From Ryuthela nishihirai (lineage: Eukaryota; Arthropoda; Arachnida; Araneae; Heptathelidae): DNA of 64,000 bases. Made by a program: the position numbers and the translations under genes. The notes beneath the pieces were generated by a model, which saw nothing but the letters and a program-made list of their open reading frames with translations, made no database searches and was not told the origin of the DNA. Below, piece after piece: positions 8,787-18,950 of this stretch; position 1 is the stretch's first letter, and each line of letters starts with the position of its first letter. The stretch covers positions 80,101,501 through 80,165,500 of the forward strand of contig JAWZYU010000011.1 of NCBI GenBank assembly GCA_038380435.1. Reading direction: 5' to 3'.

Positions 8787-9530
8787 AAACGTTTAATGTT
8801 TAATGGATTTTTCCTATTTTTTATTTTATGTTGTGTTAGTGATGCGATCTAGCTGAGATATTTTAAGCTCAATCCCCATGATGATCTTCGGCTTAATGGA
8901 GATTTTTATGAAAAATTTAGAATTTATTGGCCATTTTTTCAATTTTTACACCACAGCATTGCATTATTAGTAGATTTACGGATATAAGTTGTACATTTAC
9001 GGATATAAGTTGTACATTTTGTAAGTATGCAAAAATCGGAAAAAAGTTGAAACTGAAAAAAAAAAAAAATTGAAGCGGATCTCAATATGTGTGTAACAAA
9101 GTGTCTTGCTCATCCTGGTCACGAGAAAAACATTACAATTCCTTATATAGAAAGAAATAATAATTTAAAACTTCAATATTCAAACATAATAGAAATACTA
9201 ATAAAAATTGCAAAAAAAAATTTTAGGTGATATTTTGAAAATGAATTTGAGGCGGGAAAATAAAATCTCCCAAAGCAATCTTAGTCCTGAAGGACGAATG
9301 ACTTCACTTCTTTGCAACGGATTTTGTGACATTTCTTTGTGACATTTTCTTTGAAACCCATTTGGTGAAATTTCTTTGTGACACATATTATGACATTATC
9401 TTTGAAACACAGAAATGACCTCACGGAAGAGGGGCTGACGGTGACGCAACAGGGATGTCGCAAAACTGGCCTGACGCCGTCGCCATCGGGACCTTACAAA
9501 AGAGGGATAACGTCGTTGCCATGGGACCTA
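8787..9530 (+). repeat. Left inverted arm of the foldback element
   Basis: Complement of 12335-13108 with small indels; contains its own 21-bp tandem duplication (ATTTACGGATATAAGTTGTAC twice, about 8972-9020). AT-rich, no ORF of note. Confidence 0.85.
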
Positions 9531-12335
9531 ACAAAAGTGGCCTTATGATGAGGTCACAAGGACCTCACAAAAGTGCCCTTTCGGCGACGTCACGGGGACC
9601 TCACAAAAGTGCCCTTACTAGCGACATCACAAGGACCTCACGAAAGTGCCCTTACGATGACGTCATGGTGACCTCACAAAAGTGGCCTGACGTCGGCACG
9701 AGTACCTAACAAAAGTGGTCTTACGACGACATCACGGGGACCTCACAAAAGTGGCCTTACGCTGACGTCATGGGGACATCACAAAAGTGGCCTTACGATG
9801 ACGTCACGGGGACTCACAAAAGTGGTCTGACGACGACGTCACAGGGACCTCACCAAAGTGGTCTTACGCTGACATCACGCGAACCTCACTAAAGTGGTCT
9901 TACGATGACGTCACTGGGACCTCACAAAATTGGCCTTACGACGACATCATGGGGACCTCACAAAAATGGTCTGACAACGACATCACGGGGACCTCACAAA
10001 ATTGGTCTTACGCTGACGTCACGGGAACCTCACTAAAGTGGTCTTACGATGACGTCACGGGGACCTCACAAAAGTGGCCTTATGACGACATCATGGGGAC
10101 CTCACAAAAGCGGTCTTACGCTGACGTCACGGGGACCTCACAAAAGTGGTCTTAAACTGACGTCACGGGAACCTCACTAAAGTGGCCTTACGGCAATGTC
10201 ACGGGGACCTCGGAAAATTGACCTTATGTCAACGTCACAGAGATCTCACAAAGTGCCTATTGCCGACGTCACGGGGACCTCAGAAAATTATTCTTACAGC
10301 GGCATCACGAGGACCTCACAAAAGTGGCCTTACGGCGACCTCACAAAATTATCCTTGCGACGTCGCGGGGACCTCACGAAAGTGGCCTGAGGACAGTATC
10401 ACAGGGACCTCAAAAAAGTGACCTTACGGTGACGTCATGGAGATCTCACAAAATTATTCTTGTGAGGTCCCTGTGATGTCGTCGTAATGCCACTTTTGTG
10501 AGCTCCCCATGATGTCAACATAAAGTCAAATTTGTGAGGTACCTGACGACGTCACAGGACCTCACAAAAGTGGCCTTACAACGACGTCATGGGGACCTCA
10601 CAAAAATTGACCTTATGTTGACGTCACGGAGACCTCACAAAAGCAGCCTTATGGCGACGTCCCAGAGACGTCACAAAAGTGGCCAGACGACGATGTCACA
10701 GGCACCTCACAAAAGTGGCATCACGGCGAAGTCGCGGGACCTCACAAAAGCAGCCTTATGGCGAAGTCACAGAGACCTCACAAAAGTGGCCAGATAATGT
10801 CACGGGCACCTCACAAAAGTGGCGTCATGGCGAAGTCACGGGGACCTCACAAAAGTGGTCTAATGACGACCTCACAAAAGTGGTATTACGACGATGTCAC
10901 GGGGACCTCACAAAAGTGGACTTACAGCAACGTCATGGGGACCTCACAAAAGTGGACTTACAGCAACGTCATGGGGACCTCACAAAAATGGTCTGACGAC
11001 GATTCTACAAAAGTGGTCTGATGACGACCTCACAAAAGTGGCATTACGCCGATATCACGGGGACCTCACAAAAGTGGCCTGATGACGGCGTCATGGGGAC
11101 CTCACAAAAGTGATCTTACAGCAACGTCATGGGGACCTCACAAAAATGGTATGATGACGACCTCACAAAAGTGGTATTACGACGATGTCACAAAAGTGGA
11201 CTGACGACAGCATCATGGGGACCTCACAAAAGTGGTCTTACGATGACATCACGGGGACTCCACAAAAGTGGTCTTACGATGACATCTCAGGGACCTCACA
11301 AAAGTGGCCTTGCGACAACGTCACTCGGACCTCACAAAAGTGGTCTTACGACAACGTCACGGGGACCTCACAAAAGTGGTCTTACGACAACGTCAGGGTG
11401 GCCTCACAAAGGTGATCTTACAACAACGTCACGGGACCTCACAAAAGTGGTCTTACGACGACATCACGGGGACCTCGCAAAACTGATCTTACGATAACGT
11501 CACAGGGACCTCACAAAAGTGACCTGACGACGTCATGGGGACCTCATAAAAGTGGACTTACAGCAACGTCATGTGGACCTCACAAAAATGGTCTGAGGAC
11601 GACTTCACGGAGACCTCAGAAAAGTGGTCTGATGACGACCTCGCAAAAGTGGTATTACGACGATGTCACGGGGACCTCACAAAAGTGGCCTGATGACGGC
11701 GTCATGGGGACCTCACAAAAGTGATCTTACGATGACGTCACGGGGACCCACACAAGTTATTTTACATCACAGGGACCTCACAAAAGTGGTCTTACGATGA
11801 CGTCACTCGGACCTCACAAAAGTGGCTTTGCGACGTCACTCGGACCTCACAAAAGTGGTCTTACGACGACGTCACGGGGACCTCACAAAAGTGGTCTGAT
11901 GACCTCACCAAAGTGGTATTGCAACGATGTCACGGGGACATCACAAAAGTGGCCTGACGACGGCGTCATGGGGACCTTACAAAAGTGGACTTACGGCAAC
12001 GTCACGGGGACCTCACAAAAATGGTCTGACGACTTCACTTCACGGGGACCTCACAAAAGTGATCTTACGATAACGTCAAAGGGACCTCACAAAAGTGACC
12101 TGAAGACAACGTCACGAGGATCTTCACAAAAGTGGCTTGACGACAGCGTCACTGGGAACTCACAAAAGTGGACTTCCGATGACGTCACAGGGACCTCACA
12201 AAAGTGGTCTTACCACGACATCACAGGGACCTCACAAAAGTGACCTGACGACGACGTCACGCGGACCTCACAAAAGTGGCCTGACGACGACATCATAGTG
12301 ACTTCAGAAAAGTGGTCTTACGACGACGTCATCAT
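9500..12335 (+). repeat. 36-bp tandem array with CRE-like GACGTCA boxes (about 80 units)
   Basis: The repeating unit is close to GACGTCACGGGGACCTCACA followed by AAAGTGGTCTTACGAC: 36 bp, so about 80 units by length. Many units carry the full 8-bp palindrome TGACGTCA, the CREB/ATF recognition sequence. Because 36 is divisible by 3, long frames with 12-residue repeats (such as TGTSQKWSYDDV) arise without being genes. Partial units and one inverted stretch (about 10450-10545) break the regularity. Confidence 0.92.
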
Positions 12336-13108
12336 AAAGCCCCATTGGCAAAGCCATTAGTCCCTCTTTTGTGTCGCCGTCTTTTGTGTCCCAATGGTGT
12401 CGCCGTCGGGCCAGTTTTGTGACGTCCCTGTTGCATCACCGTCAGCAACTCTTCTGTGAGGTCATTTCTGTGCTTCAAAAAAAAGTGCTTCAGAGAAAAT
12501 ATCATAATATGTGTCACAAAATGGGTTTTAAAGAAAATGTCACAAAATGCGTCAAAAAATAATATTGCAAAATTGGGTCACAAAGAAATGTCACAAAATC
12601 CCTTGCAAAGAAGTGAAGTCACTCGTCCTTTAGGACTAAGATAGCTTTGGGAGATTTTATTTTCCCGCTTCAAATTCATTTTCAAAATATCACCTACAAT
12701 TTTCTTTTTGTAATTTTGATTTGTATTTTTTATTATGCTTGAATATTGAAGTTTTAAATTATTATTTTTTTTCTATATAAGGAATTGTAATGTTTTTCTC
12801 GTGACCAGGATGAGCAAGACACTTTGTTACACATATTGAGATCAGCTTCAATTTGTATTGTTTTTTTGCAGTTTAAACTTTTCTCCGATTTTTGCATTGA
12901 TGTACAACTTATATCCGTAAATCTACTAATAATGCAATGCTGTGGTGTAAAAATTGAAAAAATGGCTAATAAATTTTAAAATTTTCATAAAATTACCCAT
13001 TAAGAAAAAGATTATCATGGGGATTGAGCTTAAAATAATCTCAGCTAGATCGCATCACTAACATAACATAAAATAAAAATAAGAAAATCCCTTAAAACAT
13101 TAAACGTT
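12335..13108 (-). repeat. Right inverted arm of the foldback element
   Basis: Reverse complement of the left arm, block by block, from the array edge (TCACCGTCAGCAACTCTTCT) to AACATTAAACGTTT. Contains only one copy of the ATATAAG block that is duplicated on the left. Confidence 0.85.
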
Positions 13109-13144
13109 TTCGAGTTAAAACATCACTTTTGTATGAAGGAATTA

Positions 13145-13445
13145 AAAATAAAATTTTAACCTCTGGGACAGGCTCGGAAATATTTCATCCGGTAGCGCTT
13201 TCAGGCTCGTAATCTGTAGTTACCAGGTTCGAGTCCCAGCTGAGTAAGAAAGCACAACGCTGGTTGAGCTTTCCGTTAGCAAAACTCCCAACCTTGCCTT
13301 CAATCAGTTGTAGACACCGATTGTCTTGGAAAGGCCGTCGCCGTCGGATGGGACGTTAAGCCTTCGTCCCTATGCGGGAGAGCCGTACCTTGTGCGCATT
13401 AAAGAACACGCTGGATGACCTAGACCGGATGCTATCATCTGTCTC
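13145..13445 (+). mobile_element. tRNA-Met-like SINE
   Basis: Near 13190-13240 there is a tRNA-like head: GGTAGCGC (box A-like), CTCGTAATCTG (tRNA-Met has CTCATAATCTG) and the strong box B GGTTCGAGTCC. A body follows with GGATGGGACGTTAAGCC and a GTCCC repeat. This is a pol III promoter arrangement typical of tRNA-derived SINEs. It differs from the SINE family at 32.5, 56.5, 60.6 and 62.6 kb. Ends are not sharply defined. Confidence 0.6.
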
Positions 13446-13499
13446 CCAACATCTGTTTCAGTATGTCCTCGTCAGGTCCACTTATGTGTGGTCCCCTTG

Positions 13500-14726
13500 A
13501 CATCGTCGTCATGCTCACTTCCATGAAGCCCCCGTGGCATTGCCGTCAGCCACTTTTGTGAGGTCCCGGTGACGTCGTAAGGCCCACTTTTGTGAAGTCA
13601 CCCTCACGTCGCCTTAAGGCCACTTCTTTGGGGTCCCGTGACGACGACACAAGGCCCACCTTGTTGAGGTCCCTGTGACGTCGTCGTAAGGCCACTTTTG
13701 CCTTACGACGAGAGGTCCCTGAGGTCGCCGTAAGGCCACTTTAGTGAGGTCCCCATGAGGACATCGTCAGACCACTTTTGTGAGGACCCCGTGAGGTCGT
13801 CCTCAGGACACTTTTGTAAGGTCCCATGACGTCGTCATGAGACTACTTTAGTGAGGTCCCGTGATGTCAGAGTAAGACCACTTTTGTGAGGTCCTCGTGA
13901 CGTCGTCGTAAGGCCACATTTGTGAGATCCCCGTGACGTCACGCCCGTAAGGCCACTTTAGCGAGGTTCCCTGACATAGCGTAAGATCTCTTTTGTGAGG
14001 TCGTCGTAAGACCACTTTTCTTAGGTCCCCGTGATGTCGTCGTAAGGCCACTTTTCTGAGGTCCCCATGACGTCGTCGTAAGACCACTTTTCTGAGGTCC
14101 CCATGACATTGTCGTCAGGCCTCTTTTGTGAGATCCCGTGACGTCGTCGTAAGGCCACTGTTGTGAGGTCCCTGTGACGTCACCGTAAAGCCACTTCTGC
14201 GAGGTCCCAGTCACGTCGTCGTAAGACCGCTTTTGTGAGTTCCCCGTAAGGTCGTCACAAGGCCACTTTTGTGAGGTTTCCGTGACGTCATCGTAAGACC
14301 ACTTTTGTGAGGTCCCCGTGACATCAGCGTAAGACCACTTTTGTGAGGTCACCATGACATTGTCATCAGGCTTCTTTTGTGAGATCCCGTGACGTCGTCG
14401 TAAAGCTACTGTTGTGAGGTCCCTGTGACGTCACCGTAAAGCCACTTCTGCGAGATCCTGGTCACGCATCGTAAGACCACTTTTGTGAGGTCCCTGTGAC
14501 GTCGCATAAAGCCACTTTTGTGAGGTCCGCATGACGTCGTCGTATGGCCACTTTTTTAGGTCCCAATGAGGTCATCGTCAGGCCACTTTTTGAGGTCCCT
14601 GTGACGTCGTCGTAAGACCACTTTTGTGGGTTCCCATGACGTCATCCTAAGACCACTTTTGTGAGGACCCTGTGAAGTCATCGTCAGGCAACTTTTATGA
14701 GGTCCCCATGACGTCGTCGTAAGACT
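13500..14726 (-). repeat. Second 36-bp CRE-repeat array, inverted relative to the first
   Basis: Units read GAGGTCCCCGTGACGTCGTC then GTAAGGCCACTTTTGT, the complement of the 9.5-12.3 kb unit; about 34 units by length. It ends abruptly at a T-run at 14727. No inverted outer arm is present on its right, so it is an incomplete or rearranged relative of the foldback core. Confidence 0.9.
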
Positions 14727-15511
14727 TTTTTTTTTATAAATTTTTTTTACCCAATAGCATTTTTTCATTTTCTGCGGGACAGTCTTTTAAAACCGTTACT
14801 GCAGGGTAGTCCTTATTCTAGTGAAGGTTGAATTCACAAAATACGAGACCTTGTAAATATTCTGAGGATTGCAACACCCATTGTAATCGTTGCCACCAAA
14901 AAAGTTTAGTGGACTTGGAAAAATTTCAGATGAGGGTAGAAGTTTAATATTTTTTTAATTGTGCAGGAGTTAACCATCCGTCAGTAAAACGTGATCCGCG
15001 GTGAGGGCACAGGTCTTTTAGATCATCAGACCATATTACCCCTTTTTATATAATGACAAATAAGTTTTTAAAACAGAATTTTTTTTGTTACATTTTTTTT
15101 TTACACAATGACATTTTCTGCGGGACAGTCTTTTAAAACAGTTACTGCGGAATAGTCCTTGAAAGGGGGGTGGAACTGTTAATGAGGGGGACGGAACTTT
15201 TGATAAGAGTTTTAAATAATGTAGGGTTTTTAAGAAAGGAGGAATGGGAGGGCTTTTTGATGATTAACGAGTTTATCGAAGAGGATCGTCGAAGGTAAAT
15301 CGTGGTCCCCTTGTGATTCACCGTTTAATATTTTTTAATAACGCAGGACTTAACCGTCCGTCAATAAAACGTGGTTCTGTACCGAACGCGTATTCTAAAG
15401 CGGGACTTTTATGACACCCATACAGGTCACCAGACCATATTACCCCTCATAGAAACATCATCTTGCTGACCCATAGTTTTACTTACATAAATATAGTGTT
15501 GAAGATTAGAA

Positions 15512-15541
15512 AATAAAGAGACTGGTTTAAAAAAAAAAAAC
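15512..15541 (+). promoter_or_regulatory. Poly(A) signal and A-tail-like stretch in the left arm
   Basis: AATAAAGAGACTGGTTT followed by 12 or more A gives the spacing of a retroposed mRNA 3' end. On the opposite strand AATAAATG followed by a long T-run mimics a second poly(A) signal with its U-rich element. Both readings recur in the right arm near 38725-38760. Confidence 0.4.
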
Positions 15542-15994
15542 ATTTATTAAGCTACAGGGCACAGTATATTTCAATGCAGACATTAGTATGGCAATTATAG
15601 TAAAAGTTTCAATGCCCAGAAAAACATTAGTATGGCAATGATTGATAATTATAGTAAAACCTTCAATGCTTATAAAACAGTACTGATATTTACAAACTAC
15701 TATGTTTCACAATATTAACAATTCGACTATACTGCAATATCTGCAGCATAAACTAACCTGTCGACAAAGGGTGCTAGTGCAGATGCATGCCGAGAGAGCA
15801 GCGCTGACTTCCCTGAGAGTATGCGATAACGTCTGGCTATCGACACCTAGGTAGCGGTTGAAATCACCGCGTTGGAAGCAATTTTTTTTTTTAAATACAG
15901 GAGATGCACTAAAAATAGTACACACGTTGGATGACACCGATTAAATGTCAAACAAGTGGTCCGAAATCAAGAAAAATCGAGACTATTCGAGAAG

Positions 15995-16320
15995 GGGAGC
16001 TTAAAATATAGGTGGGTCAACCAGGAGGTCTGAAATCAAGAAAAATCAAGAAGGGGGTTTAAAATATAGGTGGGTCAACCAGGGGGTTATCGAGAGGGTT
16101 ATTATTCGAGAAGGGGTCTTAAAATATAGGTGAATGAACCAGGGGGATCTGAAATCAAGAAAAATCGAGACTATTCGAGAAGGGGCTTAAAATTTAGGTG
16201 GGTCAACCAAGGGGTCTTTAGAGAGAGGTCTTAAAATATAGGCTAACCAGGGGGTTTTTAGAGAGAGGGCTTAAAATATAGGTCAACCAGGGTGTTACGG
16301 ATAAAAACGAGGGTTTTTTC
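15995..16320 (+). repeat. Minisatellite built on TTAAAATATAGGTGGGTCAA
   Basis: Five to six irregular units of TTAAAATATAGGTGGGTCAA followed by CCAGGGGG, some spaced by GAAATCAAGAAAAATCGAGA. Inverted copies occur at 38380-38510 and at 43930-44010. Confidence 0.8.
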
Positions 16321-16654
16321 TAAAAATAGTACTCATTATATACACTAGATGGCGCCACGGGTTTTTTTTAAATAAAGGGGAGTCAAATATGAATTTTAAT
16401 TATGAATATTAATAAGGAGAGCAACCGGGTGCCATATCCCATGACAGTTGCGACATAGAGGTCAAAGTCCACGAAGCTGCGACATAGGGTCAAAGTACGG
16501 GCAATTGCGACATATCACGCGACTGGGTGGTGGTGCTATATCCCATGACAGGGGTCAAAGTACAAAGTAACCTCGGGCTTGGGGCCGGTGACGTCATAGG
16601 TGGGAAAGCACTGTGCAAAGGGGGATTTGGGGAAGTGCGATAACAATACTTAGC

Positions 16655-17969
16655 TGTGTTTTAGGCGTATAAAACAGCTTTCAAAAAGACAATTTCATTC
16701 ATTTCAAAAGACAAATTCGATATTTTCGACATTCTATGCAATTAAACTATACTTTAGCCATAGAATCTCATTCCATTTTACGAGTTGATAAAAATAATAC
16801 AATAAGTTGTCAATCTGATTGTAAATTCAAAAGTGATTACACACCATATAACTTTTACTTATGTTTTATGCGTAGAGAACAGCATTAAAACAGCAATTTT
16901 TATCCATAAATCGACTTTTTTCCAAATTCTATTCAGTGAAAGTGTTTTTAAGGCATAGAATGTCATTCTATATCACGCGTTGATGGAAATAAACCATGAG
17001 ATTTATACTCTAACTGTAAATTCAAAAGATGTTGGCACAGGAATTACTTTAGATCTGTTTTAGGCGTGTAAAACAGCTTTCAAACTTTCATTTTCGTGTA
17101 TAATTCGATATTTTCGAAATTCTATGCAATTAAACTATACTTTAGAAATAGAATGTCATTCTATACTACATGTTGACGAAATTTAAACATTAGGTTGTCA
17201 ATCTGACTTTAATTCAAAAGTTATTACACATGCTATAATTTTAACCTATGGTTGATGTGGAGAAAACAAAGCTAAAACTGCAATTTTGCTACATAAATCG
17301 TTTTTTTCTTCAAAATTCTATGCAGTGAAAGTGTTTTTAATGCATAGAATGTCATTCTATATCACGTGATGATGGAAATAAGCCATCAGATTTACTCTCT
17401 GACTGGAGAAACCAGTAGGGTATGCAATAACTTTTGAATTTACTGTCAGATTGAAAACCTAATGTTTTATTTACATCAACTCCTGATACGTAACATGATT
17501 CTAGGGCGAAAGTGTAGTTTACGAGCATCAAATTTCGGAAATATCGAATTATACACGAAATTTTCAGTTATAACGATGTTTTACTCGATAAAAGAACTAA
17601 AAGCTACACATTTTGCAAAAACTTTTGAATTAACAATCAGAATGAATCCCTGATGCTGTATTTCCATCAATCAGTGATATAGAAAATATTAAAACAAGTA
17701 CCTTAAAAACAAGTTTAGCTGCATAGAATTTTGAAAAAATCGATTTACATATCAAACTGGCTGTTTTAGCGTTGTTTTCTTCGCTTAACACCTACGAAAA
17801 AGCTATAGCGCGTGTAATAACATTTAAATCTAATGTCAGATTGACAACCTAAAGTTTTATTTCCATCAACTCGTAATATAGAACGGGATTCTACGGCGAA
17901 AGTGTAGGTTAGCAGCATAGAATTTTGGAAATATCGAGTTATACATGAAAATATCCGCTTTAATATAAT
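16655..17969. repeat. Satellite, dimeric type, with an orientation switch near 17400
   Basis: Units about 195 bp long: forward sense (ATCTGACTGTAAATTCAAAA-like) to about 17400, then reverse sense (TTTTGAATTTACTGTCAGAT-like). The switch has GGAGAAACCAGTAGGG at the join. Confidence 0.88.
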
Positions 17970-18369
17970 TGTTGTGACCACCCTAGCGTATTTTTAGGGC
18001 GGCACAACTTTTAGGCCGTGATACGTTCTTTGCTGCAAAAATCAAGCAAATTCCTGGACCCACAACCTAATTAACAGACATTTACAATAATGAGAAATGA
18101 GATAATTTTTCAGTTAACAATAAAATACACATTTATTAACAATATTACCTTCAAACATTCTACACATATTTGATTTCCACTTGGGACAGATTCAACAATG
18201 CCTCTAGTATGGCCCTTTTCAATTAAGGGAACTTTGCGAGTTTATTACTCAACAGTTGCCGTGACTCTAACAGTTCTTTACCGTTAAGACGGTTGCACTT
18301 TGCTACCGTGACGGCCGTTCACAGAAATACATTCAAATGCAAAAGAAAAGCGGAGCCAGATTCATTACA
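17970..18369 (-). mobile_element. LTR-like 400-bp sequence (Gypsy-type candidate)
   Basis: On the minus strand the segment starts TGTAATGAATC and ends GGTCACAACA, a TG...CA pair with inverted TGT/ACA tips. It contains AATAAA near its 3' half (about 18125) and is preceded by a purine-rich AGGTAAGGGAG tract like a polypurine tract. This fits a 3' LTR. No second LTR is seen in the window. Confidence 0.5.
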
Positions 18370-18950
18370 GTACTCCCTTACCTCGGCAAATCAGGAGTCC
18401 CTCGGGACGGCGATCACTGGGCCGCTGCGCTCCAAGTTGCTGGGAGTCCGGGTTGCTTAGTGCTTCCCCTGCATATCCACTGTTCACACTTCGGGATTCT
18501 ACTAACTGGAGATGACCATTGCTACCGACCACACAGCCCGGACGAGAAGAAGAGACTGACTGTTTTTGTCCAGTTCTCTCTTGACCTTTTTCGCTGGCCC
18601 TCCTTGTGGAGATCACCTACGCTCATGCATGGCTGTACGGGATTGGCCAGAGTAGCTGAGGTGCGAATCTCAGCTCCGCTCCGGCCAACCTTGTTTACCA
18701 GGCATGTCACGTAGTTCCTCTGCTATCTGGGGTTCCACACTCCATCTGGAAAGTTCGGGGCCTGCGGCCGAGTTCCTCTTCGTTGAACTGGACGCAAAAA
18801 TGGAGGCAGTCGAAAATGTTAGTATTAAAATGGAGCCTAATCTAATGTTGTCCCGAAGTCCATGTAGTCTTGGCCACGTAATAATATTTCGTAGGCATGA
18901 CATAATACAGCTCGATAATACAGCTATATTCATGTTGCAAAAACTCTCTT
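18370..18950 (-). pseudogene. Internal 3' fragment of the LTR element
   Basis: GC-richer than the surrounding satellite. The minus strand carries a short frame ending just before the putative polypurine tract with a basic tail (SDRRPEGLLICRGKG), reminiscent of Gypsy polyprotein ends; frames of 60-90 codons overlap. No protease, RT or integrase motif is present, so only the terminal part is kept. A single-copy host sequence is the alternative. Confidence 0.35.

Larger units (their letters stand above)
8787..13108. mobile_element. Foldback-type element with long inverted ends and a 36-bp CRE-rich repeat core
   Basis: Two arms of about 0.75 kb in opposite orientation enclose a long tandem array. 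Outer ends are AAACGTTTAATGTTTAA at 8787 and its complement ending at 13108. Matching blocks in order include GTGATGCGATCTAGCTGAGA, TACGGATATAAGTTGTACA, TTGCTCATCCTGGTCACGAG and CCTCACGGAAGAGG-like sequence next to the array. Satellite lies outside both ends, so it appears inserted in satellite. I see no transposase ORF, so it would be non-autonomous, similar in plan to Drosophila FB elements. Confidence 0.75.
14730..16650 (+). repeat. Left arm of a giant inverted repeat (pairs with 38016-39540)
   Basis: Sequence such as TTTCTGCGGGACAGTCTTTT, the AACCGTCCGTCAATAAAACG core, GGCACAGTATATTTCAATGC and CCATATCCCATGACAGTTGC recurs in reverse complement on the right arm, nearly identical by eye over 14.75-15.74 kb. 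A segment of about 250 bp (15745-15990) is missing from the right arm. The outer edge abuts the CRE array; the inner edge meets satellite at AGTGCGATAACAATACTTAG. A TGACGTCA box lies near 16587. No gene is visible. Confidence 0.85.

Noticed and set aside
9949..12243. Long repeated-peptide reading frames in the CRE array (up to about 148 codons)
   Set aside because: They follow from a 36-bp unit lacking stops; several frames are open at once, no start context or unique sequence is present, and units break the frames at random.
9500..14726. CRISPR-like array
   Set aside because: The whole 36-bp unit repeats with no unique spacers, and the setting is a eukaryotic repeat-rich region.
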